In this document: positions 1 through 12,000 of the stretch, in pieces | Layout: every line of letters starts with the position of its first letter | Position numbering within the stretch: position 1 is the stretch's first letter | Assembly: GCA_031310005.1 (NCBI GenBank) | Contig: CM062381.1 | Coordinates: 2,108,001 to 2,172,000, forward strand | Length of the DNA stretch: 64,000 nucleotides | Source: Dactylellina haptotyla | Lineage: Eukaryota; Ascomycota; Orbiliomycetes; Orbiliales; Orbiliaceae | Direction of reading: 5' to 3' | Notes under the pieces: generated by a model | The model's database searches: none | Told to the model about the DNA's origin: nothing | What the model saw: the letters and a program-made list of their open reading frames with translations, nothing else | Made by a program: the position numbers and the translations under genes

Positions 1-494
1 TTTTGGAGAGAATTGGGCTCGAAACAGGGTAAATCGTATGAGCTAGTCTCTAGTTCGTTTTCGCAGAAATATCTGACGGAGAGGCTCCTGCCTGACAGAG
101 CCTTCGAGCAACTGACCACAGAGTACATGCGAACCAACTTCAACCCAAGCACGCCAGATGTCGAAGGTGTGAAGTATTTCAGTTACGGTGCACTTACCTA
201 CCCTAGCATTTTCTCCCCATTCCTCGCCTCCCATCGCATTATTAGTCGCGTTGAAGGTGATAATGACGGGTTGGTGTCGATAAAATCCGCTTCACACGGT
301 AAGGCATTGCACATAACATATTACATTACCATCCCATATCAAACATAGCTAAGATGAATCAAGGATTATATAAGGGCACCCTTTTGGGGCCATCCCACTT
401 AGATATAATAAACTGGACAAATAGATTAAAATGGATTATCAAGAGTCTCGTCGGTCAACAGAATAAGTACTTGCACAGCTTCCACGATAGCTAA
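1..494 (+). CDS. Triacylglycerol lipase (alpha/beta hydrolase), 3' end only
   Basis: The reading frame is open from base 1, so the 5' part lies outside the window. Exon 1 runs to 298, a 50-nt intron covers 299-348 (GTAAGG..ATAG), and exon 2 covers 349-494 ending in TAA. The protein contains FNPSTPDVEGVKYFSYGA, GDNDGLVS and, after the splice, GPSHLDIINWTNRL. This order is typical of the bacterial-like/TGL2 lipase family, where the Asp of the NDGLV block and the His of the HLD block complete the Ser-Asp-His triad; the nucleophilic Ser would be upstream of the window. The family hydrolyses triacylglycerols, in yeast at mitochondria. The splice restores the HLDIINW block, which supports the model. 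The exact subfamily is inferred from motif resemblance only. Confidence 0.8.
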
Positions 495-1426
495 CATTTT
501 ACACAAATCTAAAATATAACTTTCTACCCCGATCTACCAGGTTCAATGCCATAGCATTTTATCTCGCACTAGCAGGTATGTGACTACGTTTGTATTCTCA
601 GGAGAAAAGGAAAAATGCACATTTTAGTTGCTTCAGACCTAAATCAACCGCGTCTATCACGTCAAACATCAAGACTAATCAAAATTCCAAAGACATGCTA
701 GCGGCAGAGGGATTATAGTGAAAGTGTGCACAGAGACAGAAAGACGAGTAATTCATGGTGGCTCTCAAATGTTTGGAGAAAAGCAAGCCATTATTTACGT
801 ATCAATTAATGAGGCCACATTCGCACACTCACACTCTATCACTTACACACACACATATATAGAAAAAATAGATGTATTTTATTTTAACACCAAAAATTCC
901 TTGCAAATGACGTGAAGCTGTTTATCAAGAAAGATGGGGTGGGGTATTAAAAGGATACTCCAGCCCACATTCTTAGAGATGATTCGAATCGAGCAAAGTT
1001 CAAAGACCAGACAGATATTGATGATATCCAACCCAAAATCTCAACCAACATTTAGTGCATATAATACCTCAAGGTAGTTCAAACGGGTATCAGAAAATGA
1101 CAAAAAAAAAGCTCCTAGAACGCCTCGAGAACGCCTCTCTATCTGTACGAAGCGCGAATATACCGAACAAGAGAACAATCCTGAAAACCAGGGTCAGTCA
1201 ACTACAATCAAACAAACGAAATTTTGTAACAACAGACAGGTTGGTCATACATACTCCAACGAGTTAACTGCATGGAAAGAAAATTAAGATGCGAAATCCA
1301 AGCAAGCATTACATCGAGTCTAGAAATGCAAATATTGGAACTGATTCTTGATAGTCAAAAAGAAAGGTAGAAATGCCGAAAAGAATATTGCCTCATCTGC
1401 AGAACAGGAAGCTGATTTCGAGGCCT
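495..1426. other. Intergenic, no supported gene
   Basis: AT-rich stretch after the lipase stop. Only short open frames (up to about 70 codons) without domain-like composition. A CA-rich patch lies near 825-856. No RNA gene or mobile element was recognised. Confidence 0.5.
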
Positions 1427-1796
1427 TTACCAGAATATCAACTGGGATGTGTTGCCATGCGGGACCTGTTCTCCGTTCTGCATCAGCAATGTATTGCTTG
1501 AGCGCGAGGACTCTTCACTGTGGCAGCGACTCTCGGAGCCTTGGAAGTCGGAAAGGATGTATCGGCGGATGATAAGATGAATATCTGATATTTTTTGGAG
1601 GCGCTCAGAGGTATGGCATAGAGCCTCTGCAAATGACTTTTGGTTAGTGAAGCTGCAGTTTGCAAATTCACGATGAGATGAAATCGAACCCTCCGGTTAA
1701 TGTTTGTGGCTCATCACCGTCCCATTCCGGGATATATGGTTTGGGAGCGGCCCGGCTGTCGCCAGCTGGGACGATATCGCGAATAGTAGCAAGCAT
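1427..1796 (-). CDS. Candidate small two-exon gene, unknown function
   Basis: Speculative model. Exon 1 is 1796-1718 and starts with ATG, exon 2 is 1626-1427 and ends with TAA. The intron 1717-1627 has GTGATG and TTTGCAG ends and a CTAAC branch-like element. The spliced product would be about 92 residues, beginning MLATIRDIVPAGDSRAA. It continues with a helix-like stretch (SERLQKISDIHLIIRRYIL) and a Ser/Glu-rich tail. The joined frame reads like a real protein, whereas the alternative frames do not. A TATA-like run sits about 170 bp upstream on the minus strand. I do not recognise a family. It could also be a chance pair of open segments. Confidence 0.28.
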
Positions 1797-2617
1797 TGAA
1801 AAGGATGCGGTATTCTTCAACTTGTGGTTTCGAAAAGGGACAAATATGATATATCAAATATTTTGAATCTCAATGGGTAGATAACAGTAAAGCGGGAGAG
1901 GTGAGAGTCTGGAGGGGAAAGAGGAGTTAGGAAAATGTCAAGATGTCCGGGCAAGTGGGTTTATTATATATACTAAGAGGCACATGGTGATGATTCATAT
2001 CAACATGCTGGTTGGCCCGCGTCAGTCACCAAACACCTCCAGGTTCGGGCTCGCGGCTTGAACGCAAATCTCACCAGTTATTGTGTGACACACAGATGCT
2101 AAAGACACAAAAAACACAAAGAGATCGAGGGTGGGTGAGCAAAAAGGTATCCTTCGCTAGCTGGTGTGCATCTGCATTTGAGTGGTGTGGGGGCCGTCTT
2201 TCCCCTGGTTCTGGCGAATAGGATCGCTGATTGCGTGTGACTGCATGTCTCCAGGGCTGTGATGGATGCAGGATCCATTTTCATTCGATTGGAGCACCTC
2301 GACAAACTCGCAAAGTCCTTGCAGTCACTTGATCGAATCCCAAGCCAACACGTCCCGCCAAATTCCTGTTTTGTCAAGCCGTTTTACTGACCGTGGGTCT
2401 GAGGATCAAATATCCAACGCATGTTTCTTTTCTGAACCCGAGCCGCACACACACACGCCTAAATCCCCTATGGTTGCGACTTGCACTTGGCGATATTTTG
2501 GATCTCATTTTCCAAGGTACATGCACACATATCTATTGTAAATAGTTTTAGAGTACAAATAATAATAATAACAATAATAGTAATAACCTCTTCCAGCTGG
2601 ATACCTCTGCAGCAAGA
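1797..2617. other. Intergenic between candidate small gene and EMP70 3' end
   Basis: Contains a TATATATA-like run near 1963-1972 and an AATAATAATAA-rich stretch near 2557-2575, downstream of the EMP70 stop on its strand and so possibly part of its 3' UTR. No coding signal beyond short open frames. Confidence 0.45.
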
Positions 2618-5102
2618 TTAATCTGCTTTAACAGCCCTAATGATCTTTCGTAAGTCAAGTTGCAATGCCTGCTGATTGTAAGGATTCGTAACTTACCCAT
2701 AGATCCTTCTGACAAACATATATGCGGATAGAAACCCCACAGTTCCACCTAGGACGCCGTAGACTGCTGAGCCAAGAAAGGAGTACCCGAAGAAGAGTAG
2801 ACTGTTGACGAAGCCTTTTATGTGTAGCTTTGTGAAATAGTACCAAACCGAGTATAAAAAGATATAGACGCAGGACGATGCCCCAATCCGGAAAGAATGC
2901 CACCACCAATGATAATTCTAAAAAAGGAAAAAAGAGTTATTGAAGGTCTAGGAACCCTAGAGAATTCCCTTTGTCGTTTAAAGGAAATAAAACGAAAGGG
3001 AGGAAGAAGGTTTACTACCTCTGCGCAAAGTTGAAAGTAGGTTACCACCACAGTGATTTCGACGATTGTCACAAGGAGGATTGCAATAATCAGGGCTAGA
3101 AAACCAAACATATAATAGTAGCCGCTTTTATCCTGCCAGATGCTTTTGAAGACGAAAAGGAGCTCAATAAATATCACTGCGAAGGGTACAATCCCTCCAA
3201 GCAAAACACTCGGTATCGGTTGTATATACCAGGGCTGCTGTGGGACTTGGCGAGGTATCTGGGTAGTCTTGGTAGGCTGGTCGTACGCTGGACGTTTGAA
3301 TCCAAACCAGGATCCAAGAAGGACTAGTGGTACGGATATAAGTAACCACATTGATACAAGGGCGACAACGGTGAAGAACGGGATAGCACTCGACGACGCT
3401 TGTGCCCACACAAAGAGGTTTAGCACAAAAATTGCGAAGAATATACAGCCAGGTACTAGAAGGGATGTCTAGATGATTTGTTAGTCTCCCCTGAAGGTCG
3501 ATTTTCCCGATAGCCAATGACTCACGAGTGCGGCATTTTTAACCCAATTTTCTCCACCAAATGCTTTGTAAACTCGGGTTGAAAAGTATCCTGAAAACAG
3601 ACCGGCGAAGACGAACAGGAACAATCCAAAGCTGACGAATCCGCCTCGGTAGCTAGGGTTTAGGACACCAGTAATAGAAAAAACGAGGAGGGAAAACACC
3701 GTGACAAGTAACTGAACTCCGCTACCGACCAAAGGAGCTAACACCCCACCAAAGGGTGGCGGCCTGAATACATCTCCATGTACGAGCTTCCAGCCCGTAG
3801 CGTCCTCTAGAAGATCTTCTTCTTCGCCGCCCGGAAGCCCACCGTCCCCAAGGGTTTCTTCGGAGACTGTTGAAAGCCTCTTCATTCTTTTACCGTCTTC
3901 GCCGCTGATCTTCGCGTTGTAGCTTTGGATATCTCTGTTTAGTGTCCGGAGGAGAACCACGCCAACAATGCCACTTAGAAGGAAGGATATGACTAGAGAA
4001 TTTATAATTGCGAGCACGTGAATGTTCGATGATTGCTCTTGATGGACGAAATACAAGTCCCATCGATTGTGCCACTCGATGGTATCGTCCTCTTCCCAAT
4101 ACACCGAATACGTGTATGTGATTCGTAGCTTCGCCGTTGGATCATATTCAAGCTTCGACTCGGCCCTTTGCGCGGGGTCCATCGGAAGAGTAAGTTCCAG
4201 CGGTAACTGATTTGCATCTGATATAGATATAGGGCATTTCCCTTCGGGACCGTTTATGCTGGCAGTAAAATGTCAGAGGATTTCATATGGGAGGATATTC
4301 GGCGTATTTGTCGTTCTTACGATTTTGGATAAACCTCGAAGCCGATTATGAGCTTCTTATTTGGATCTCTGCTAGTTTTCCGATATCTTAGAATGAGGGT
4401 GACATGATTATGAAGGTAAATTTTGTCATTTTCAAAGTTTCCGAGCTTGAATCCTGCGGCGTAGTATTTTCGAAGCTTGTCAACCGACTTGAAAGATGTT
4501 GCCCCAGGGAGGTTATCGACTATCCTGTGTATCAAATCGCAAATTAGGATATGGCCAACAGGTATCACGGTATCAACAATCGCACCACTCAACAACATAA
4601 TTATGCCGGATGAGCCTCTGCGCTTCGAGAAGCTCATCTTTTCCAATCTCTATATCGCAAAGATATCTGCAAGCGTCGGTTTTGCCCATGGTCAACTCAT
4701 AATCACTTTCGACTATCCTATCCCCTCGTAGGACTTCTCCCAGATTCAATCCGACATTCTTTACGCTGTGCTTTGGTTTGCAGATGAAGGGTAGCTCGGA
4801 GTAGCTGTAGGGTAGCTCGGTGGCATCACTCGTGATTTTATTGACCTGCAAGGGAATCCGTTGTCCGTCCGCATAACTTCTTTCTGACCAGCCTACGATA
4901 ATAAAAATTTAGCAAATCGCCTACATATATAACGTGCGTCTGGGGAAGAGGGTGACCTCCATCGGGAAGGGATGGCGGGAAATATCGATGCGTGAATGGA
5001 TGTGTGCGTACCTGGAATATAGAAGGCATGGAGCGGGACTGCGGAAAACAAAACCAGCAGCAACGGCAGCTGAGGAACAACCATCCTCGAATAACATCTC
5101 AT
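2618..5102 (-). CDS. EMP70 / TM9 superfamily (nonaspanin) protein
   Basis: Seven exons: 5102-5012, 4892-4586, 4524-4321, 4258-3526, 3468-3019, 2917-2697 and 2636-2618, giving about 674 residues. All phases match and all introns are 57-119 nt with GT..AG ends. Order: signal peptide (VVPQLPLLLVLFSAVPLHA), mature start FYIPGWSERSYADGQ, luminal domain, then about nine membrane segments beginning near residue 285. The block NYHWWWHSF and the ending FVRRIYGAVKAD are classic for the family. The last exon is only 19 nt and encodes AVKAD, a KXD/E-type tail known in plant members to bind COPI and keep the protein in the Golgi. TM9 proteins act in endosome/Golgi sorting of membrane cargo. The start could instead be the ATG at 5084, six codons in. 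A divergent quinone oxidoreductase gene starts 502 bp away. Confidence 0.93.
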
Positions 5103-5604
5103 TGAGTTATACGCAATCTGATTCAGGCAATCCGAGCGCGTCCGTGGGTATGGTTGGCCTGACGCGCGAGTTCTGATGGGACTTGTACCATCGACGGAAC
5201 CAAACCTGGGGTGATATTCGGGACAAGACATGCAAGCCTCAGCGCAAGGTGGATCGCGGCCCAGCCGGGCTCGAGCAAACGGATATCCCGTCACCTGATC
5301 TGCCGACACCAGCGTTCGGCTTAAAACCCCCCGGTTTGGCTTCAAGGCGGCCTCGCGCTGCCCGCGATCGATGACGGGAAGCCGAGGCAGGCCGTCCGGT
5401 ATTCGAAATGCTTAAATTTAAAGCGTTCGCAGCGCGCACCATTAAGTATTCCATCGATTCTTCTTCGACCGCGTGCGAGGAATAATTGCCCGATCATATG
5501 AACGTATATCCATCCATCTACGTATCACCCACGGATGAATGCTCTGTCATCTTTTGTAAATTGAACTTTACGTCTCTACGTCTTTATCACTCGCACTCGC
5601 AGTC
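5103..5604. promoter_or_regulatory. Shared divergent promoter region, EMP70 and quinone oxidoreductase
   Basis: The two flanking start codons point away from each other across about 500 bp, so both promoters and 5' UTRs must lie here. The sequence is comparatively GC-rich around 5180-5400 and AT-rich near 5470-5560. No TATA box at a standard distance was evident. Confidence 0.5.
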
Positions 5605-6942
5605 ATGAGGGCCATCCAAGTGTCGAAATATCTCGAGGTTAGTCTACGATTATTGTTCATCTATTACCGACGGGCTTGCGAAATTGATATTTGGCTAATC
5701 TGGCGGTTTGCCCACTGACTCCAGGGGCCGGAACTCATCGAGAACCTCACTCCGATAACTCTTCCCGATCCAGAACCAAAAAGCGATCAATATTTGATTG
5801 GTATCCGCGCCGCGGCAACCAACTTTTTTGACATCCTCCAGGTCCAAGGAAAATACCAGGTAGGTTTAAATGACCATAGCATATACACACTCTCAAAGAC
5901 ACTTTTGGGTGCTAATTACGTCTTTCTGTTTTGAAGCACCAACCACCACTGCCTTGGATATCCGGGTCGGAGTTTGCGGGCGTAGTACTAAGAACTCCGA
6001 CGCAGGGCAAACTAAAGTACAAAGTGGGAGACCGGGTCTTTGGTGCATCTCAAGGAAGTTATGCCACCAAGATCTGCACAACGGAGGATCTTTTGCATAA
6101 GATACCTGATAGCTGGACCTTTGAAGATGCGGCAGGTCTTTATGTCACAGGTATTTCTTCGGAGAATTGTCAAACATTTCGTTGCAAGTGCTAACTACAG
6201 GCCTCCCTTCTCTCATTCTCTCTCTCTTCCTCAAAAAAGTTCCAACTTCATATGCCGCGTTAACCATACGAGCTAATGTCAAGGAGGGAGAGTGGGTACT
6301 GGTCCACGCAGGTGCTGGCGGTGTTGGGCTTGCTGCAATCCAGGTCGCCAAAGCGTTAGGTGCTAAGGTTATTGCGACCGCTGGGACAGAGAACAAGCTT
6401 AAATTATGCAACTCATTCGGCGCGGACTATGGGGTTTTATACAATGACAAGTCATGGACACAAGAGGTCTTAAAATTGACCGGCGGGCGAGGCGTTGATG
6501 TTGTGTACGACCCAGTAGGGTTGGTTGATCTCAGTATGAAGTGTATCAACTGGAACGGTCGCATTTTGGTTATAGGCTTTGCTGGTGGTTCTATTGAAAA
6601 AGTAGCGTTGAACCGAGTTTTGTTGAAGAATATCAGTCTCGTTGGCATACACTGGGGGGCATACAAGAAGTTTGAACCACAGCAGATTGACCCTGTCTGG
6701 CAGGGAATCTTTAGCCTTATTGAGCAGGGAAAGTTCAAACCGACGGTCTATGGTGACAGGTTCATCGGGCTTGAGAATGTGGGGAAGGCGCTAAAGGCCT
6801 TAGGTAATCGGGAAACCGTAAGTAATAATAATGTTTGCACCAACTTCTGAAAAAATATTCTCCAGCTAATATAAAGGGATTGAACCAGTGGGGTAAAGTG
6901 GTAGTATCAATCGCTGAGGAGGAAAAACGAGCGAAACTATGA
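5605..6942 (+). CDS. NADPH:quinone oxidoreductase, MDR superfamily
   Basis: Five exons: 5605-5637, 5725-5859, 5937-6150, 6240-6817 and 6889-6942, about 337 residues, the usual length for zinc-free medium-chain reductases. Visible blocks are SGSEFAGVV, VGDRVFG, then VHAGAGGVGLAAIQVAK, the Rossmann nucleotide-binding loop, followed by YDPVG and VVVSIAEEE at the end. Zinc-binding cysteines of alcohol dehydrogenases are absent. The family reduces quinones or enone lipids using NADPH in the cytosol; human NADPH oxidoreductase-like QORL2 and zeta-crystallin are relatives. For intron 3 I chose the acceptor at 6239, because it gives VTVPTSYAAL as in relatives. An in-frame acceptor at 6200 would insert 13 residues. 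The last intron has a GTAAGT donor and a CTAAT branch. Confidence 0.9.
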
Positions 6943-7244
6943 TTCTGGGAATCTAATGCATGTTTTGATTTTTGGGAACTGCCTCATAGCTAGCTAGCAT
7001 ACAAATCGGGGTGTGTATGATTATTCCGAGTTTTATTTTCATTAAACCAATTTTCAGGGACATTTAGAGGAGAAATGACTGGTAAAATAGAGTTGTGAGG
7101 CCAATGGGATGTCGGATTGCGAGAAAGACTGAACGGAGATAACTGAGGCCGTGCAATGCAATGACATGTTGCTAGAAGAGCAGGCATCGACTTCCGTCGA
7201 CGTAATCAAGGAGCGGAGGCGCCTTGGCCAAAATATAGGAGATC

Positions 7245-7269
7245 AAAAAAAAAAAAAAAAAAAAAAAAA
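7245..7269. repeat. Poly(A) tract, 25 nt
   Basis: An uninterrupted run of 25 A on the plus strand, about 300 bp after the quinone oxidoreductase stop. It could be a simple repeat or the tail of an old retrotransposed copy. I saw no LINE/SINE-like body or target-site duplication next to it. Confidence 0.9.
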
Positions 7270-8316
7270 GAAGAGAGGCAGAGATTGAGACTGTTTAGGA
7301 ATTCAGTATTATTGCTTGCGGTGATGCTTAAGTACTCTCGACGTGTCGGCGGCGCCTATGGCCGTGCTATCAAAAAAGATGTCCGTTGATTGTAGGCGGG
7401 TAGGACACGCGGCCGTGGAGAATCGACGGAATCAGGTTGGCAAGTCTGGGCTAGCCGAATGTAGTCCAGACTCCAGACCCGCCAAGCTGACAGTCTTGTT
7501 GATTCCATGTATGCATGTCCTTGTCCATGCCTCTGCCCATGTGCATCTGGCCAGAAGTCCATCGAATCGGGAGCCGTACTGAACCCTTGCCCCTCCAGAG
7601 CCTAAGGAACCTCGTACCAGAGTCTCGGTCCGTTTTTCCTTTTTCCATTTTAGATCGAAGGGGTGGGATCATCTCTGCCAAAAACCCGTTTGTCAGGCCT
7701 GGCTGTTGCGGGCAGGGACAAGCAGATCCCACCTGGCTGAGAGCGCGCATTCTTTTCAGCCGGAATCTCTCGAAGCAGGAACTGCGCGCGCGTGGCGGCC
7801 AGAATCCAACGCCGGAGCAATCCGCGGGTATGTTCGGAAATGGTGATGCTTGATATTGAAGCATGCATTCGACGCCGTGTTGAATCCGCGTTCACACCAG
7901 CTAAGGTAGAGGGAGGGGAGGGGGTGCTTCCATGATACGGTGGTGGTTGTGGTGGTTGTGTTCCTCGGTGGGGAGGTTGAACCTGGATTGACTCGTCCTC
8001 CGCCGCAGATCGACGGCGGTGTCTCGAGACAGCTTTTGTCAAAGGGAAAGAAAGGTGTCGGTGCCGTTGCGGTGGGCTCAGCTCGACAGGGGTCTGTGCT
8101 CCATTCTCGTGCACACGCCGACAGCCAGAGCGGAGACACAGACGGGCAGACGGGCAGACGGACACTCAAGCATTTGCCGGCGTGCACGATTCTTCTTGTT
8201 GGCACAATTGTTCGTTGGTATCCAAGTGGCTATTTCGAACGAACAAATGGATCGTGGTGAGTGAAGAATGGGTGCCTGAACGAAAATAGACGGATTCTGT
8301 CCTGGCCTGGTACGGA

Positions 8317-8338
8317 GCCAGCCAGCCAGCCAGCCAGC
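8317..8338. repeat. GCCA tandem repeat
   Basis: Five and a half copies of the tetranucleotide GCCA in the presumed leader of the SLN1-type kinase gene. Confidence 0.9.
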
Positions 8339-9026
8339 GGAGCGGAGGACAGAAGAGCAGAAGAGCAGCAGGAGCAAGCCCCGGCAGCTCCTCCACTTGC
8401 AGAAGACCAGCTGAAGGTGGAGGACAAACGGAAAAAGAAGAGGCTGCGTGCTTTGCCAAAGGTTGGGTCCTTCCGCTCGTTCCCAGTCCAATTCCTGTCC
8501 TCGCGCAGGTCAATCCCCCGCTGGAAGTCGTTTGTCTCCAGCAGAAGGAAGGCCGGGCTAGGGAGAGAACAGAAAGGAAAAGGAAAAGAAAAAAAAAAAA
8601 AAAACAATAGAAGGAACATCGAAGGTTCACACAAAAAGAAAAGAAGGGAGAGACCCTCCCTCTCCCTCTCACACACTCTCTCGAGGCTTGGATCAATCGT
8701 AAAATCAACCGGACGCACTGCTTTCGAATTCCCTGATCTCCTTCTCCTCCGTCTCTCGTACTCGTTCCATCCGCTCGACTCCGTCCCTCTGCACTCTGCA
8801 CCGCACCACCCTCCGAGCATGGATCTCCGTCCGACCCGACTGTGATCGACCTACCCGACAAGGCCCTCCCAAACCACCGTAACCAGCCAACCAGCAACCA
8901 ACCGCACCTTTCAACGCGCCTCAAGGGTCCGACTAGAGCACTCCTACACCCGTCTTTTCCACGACCGTGCATCCGATCTGAAAACTGCTCTCGTAAATCT
9001 CGTCCCCGAATTCACTTGCTCCTAAT

Positions 9027-9032
9027 ATGTGA
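9027..9032 (+). promoter_or_regulatory. Minimal AUG-stop upstream ORF before the kinase
   Basis: ATG immediately followed by TGA, ending 31 nt before the chosen kinase start at 9064. A second short frame, ATG at 8820 with 8 codons (MDLRPTRL), lies further upstream. If both are in the mRNA they would be expected to affect start selection. Their presence in the transcript is inferred, not shown. Confidence 0.4.
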
Positions 9033-9063
9033 AAGGGACCATAGGTTTTGTCGAGGCGTGATC

Positions 9064-12000
9064 ATGTCTGAAAGTCAGCCTCAGGCGATGGATGGGTTGT
9101 CTTCATCGTTGGAATCGGCAGTCGAGGAGAAAACGCCCCACCCTGGACCTTCCGCTGTCGACGCCCTTGAACTCCAGCCTGTGGCCAGGTCCAGAAATCC
9201 TATCTCCAGGTGGTTCCAAAAGCACAGAGGCAGGCCATTCAGCCTGAGGATCAAGATCCGAAATCAATTGAGTGTATGTGACCTCGCTGCCCGTGTACTT
9301 GTTTTTAATTATTTTCTAATCTTTAATTTTTATCTTTATTTTCTGTACTTTGCTTTCTTTCTTCTTTCATTTCTCGCCATTGAAAATCAACGAACAAAAA
9401 ATACCTTTTGATTCTCTCCCGATGACGAGTCTATCTACCGTAAACGCATCAAGCTAACCACTACCCATCGTATCTTGACTCGCGAATAGTTCCTAGTTGC
9501 TAGTATGGATCCTCATGAATCCCTATAAATCTGTATAACGCTATCAAATTGCTGATATCGCCATCCCTCAGTATTTACTCTCACCGCCATTGGAGCCCTG
9601 GCGGGAATATCATGGCGGAACAATCTTGGGTTTATCAAAGACTCAGCAACAACCAGGTATGGATGTCAACACGTGCGCCTGGCGGGGTGGCTAAATTACT
9701 AACCTATCGAATAGACTGAGTATCACTGCCGATCTCAAACGTGCCCAGATATTCCAAGCCATTGAAACATTGGAAACCCTTGCTTCATCCGTGGCTACTC
9801 GAAGCGCACCGATATCTCTACTAAATAGATACTACCGAAATAATATCACAGACTCAAGTTGGCAGTATTCCGCGCAAGAGTATTTACTATATTCCTCCCT
9901 CGAAGTGATACGTTCTATTGGGCTATTTAAGGCTGATATATTGTATAGCACTGGGACTGCTCTGTCCGCACAGAGATTTTGTATGTTGCCCCATTCCATT
10001 CATGGATACGTAACTCTTCTGACTAGTTGTAATGCGTTCTCAGATGTCGCAGCAACCTTGTACAATGCCAATCTCACCCAAGCGTAAGAATAATGTTAGC
10101 AAGTCCATGGTTTCCTCTTACTAAAGAATTCTTCTCTTTGTTGATAGTATTCTCAATATTACCGCCAACCCCCCCGGAAATCTCGATTTCGGAAGTCCTA
10201 TAAACGGCAACGAGACCATAGGTTTACTTGCTGATGACTCTGGGATACCCCAAGCTGCGAACTGGAACGGACACGAAGGCTTACCGGATTCACTGTTCGT
10301 AGAATTTCCCGCTTATGTCGACTATCCAAGGCTATCAAATACTTACATGGTGCTTTATCAATATAGGTATCCGAGGTCCTCCAATATATCTGATACCCCT
10401 CCAGAGAAATTGGCGTTATTCAATTCAGAATCTATCGAGAATCGACAAAGCCTTTTACTAGGACCTATCCAAGTTAACAGTTCTTACTATATGATTTCTT
10501 TTACAGTTCCGGTACACAACAATACTGGAAATCGTGCCCTGTTAGGATTTTGGACTGTTCTCCTTGATGCAAAACTCTTAGTAGACATCGTAAACACCAC
10601 ACAGGGAATGGGAGACACCGGCCAGAGCCTCCTTGTAAGTAGAGCTTCCGCGTACAATTCACATAATTGCTAGAAAAACATTTACCAATGGAAAACATAT
10701 ACTAGGTCGGCCCTAATACCATTAGCAATGTTTTTAAACGCGAAGACGAGCCCTTAACCGCCAAGACCGAATTTAGGTATCTCCTTCCTCCGGTTCGAAC
10801 ACCCGAACTTTACGGCACTGTTCAAACTATGGGAAACTTTTCTGCAGTCAAAAAGGCATATGTGAACTCCAATGACAGTGAGGATGCTACAGCGGAACTG
10901 GACACTCGTAACCCGGCAGGTCAGCGGGTTAGTGTTGGATATAGCGTCATTGGTTCCTCCAACAAATTTGCTGACTGGGCTTTGATTGTCGAAATGCAAA
11001 ACTCCGAAATATATGCTCCGATCTCAAAAATCCAACAACTTCTGATTGCTACAGTATTTGGTGTAGTTGGGGGGATTCTCCTTTTCATTTATCCCCTCGC
11101 TCAATGGGCTGTCTCACCTATAACTAGACTCAGAGCCGCCACCGAGCGGACAACCCAACCTCCGGAGTACGAAGGAACTGGAGAGGATGGTGACGATGAC
11201 AATGACCCTGAAAGCGGACGCAGGAACTCGAGCCAGCGAGGGTTTAGGATTCCACTCAAAGTTCCCGAAGCCTGGCATTTCATCCACGACGAGCTTACCG
11301 ATCTTACGCATACATACAATCTCATGACCGAAGAGTTAACGAGGCATTATGAGGAATTGGAGGAGCGAGTGTTCCAGAGAACTCGGGAGATCGAAGCGCA
11401 GAGGAAAGTTGCGGAAGAAGCCAACGAAGCAAAAACCATATTTATCGCAAATATCAGTCACGAACTTCGAACACCTCTCAATGGAATTCTCGGAATGTGT
11501 TCTGTGTTGATGGGCGAAAAGGATCCTAGTAAACTCCAGCACAGCCTTCGAATTATCGAAAAATCCGGCGAATTACTTTTAGCGCTGCTTACTGATCTCT
11601 TAACGTTTAGTAAAAACCAATATGGCAACCACGTTATCCTGGAAGAGCGTAATTTTAGGCTTAGCGATGTGACGAGCCAACTCAATGCTATCTTTCGAAA
11701 GCAAGCTACAGAGAAAGACATCGACTTGTCAGTAACAGTTACTCCCTCCCAGTTCCTGGATTCAACGATATTCTTTGGCGATAGCAACAGGTTGATGCAA
11801 ATTCTCATCAATTTGATTGGCAACAGCCTAAAATTCACTGAGAAGGGTTCGGTTGGTGTAACGGTTGTAGTCAGAGAAAATTACACAAAGGAAGATGATT
11901 TGAGACGAGCGAACTCAGAAAGCTCTCGGCACTCAAAAGCAATCTACACGAGAAATAGCATCCGAAGTAGTGGGGCATTACCAAAACCACCCTCCCGGAA

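Larger units (their letters stand above)
6943..9063. other. Long leader/intergenic region upstream of SLN1-type kinase
   Basis: Two kilobases without a supported gene. It holds a 25-A tract (7245-7269), GC-rich low-complexity DNA with open frames on both strands (about 7450-8970), a GCCA tandem repeat, purine-rich runs (about 8565-8660) and pyrimidine-rich DNA just before the kinase. The overlapping 100-270 codon frames have low-complexity products and no recognisable domains. I read the region as the promoter plus a long 5' UTR. Confidence 0.5.

Noticed and set aside
7245-7269. Poly(A) tract as the tail of a retroelement
   Set aside because: No element body, reverse transcriptase fragment or target-site duplication was seen around it.
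7450-8972. Several overlapping 100-270 codon frames on both strands
   Set aside because: GC-rich low-complexity DNA keeps several frames open at once. Products are compositionally biased, antisense frames are equally long and no domain is visible.
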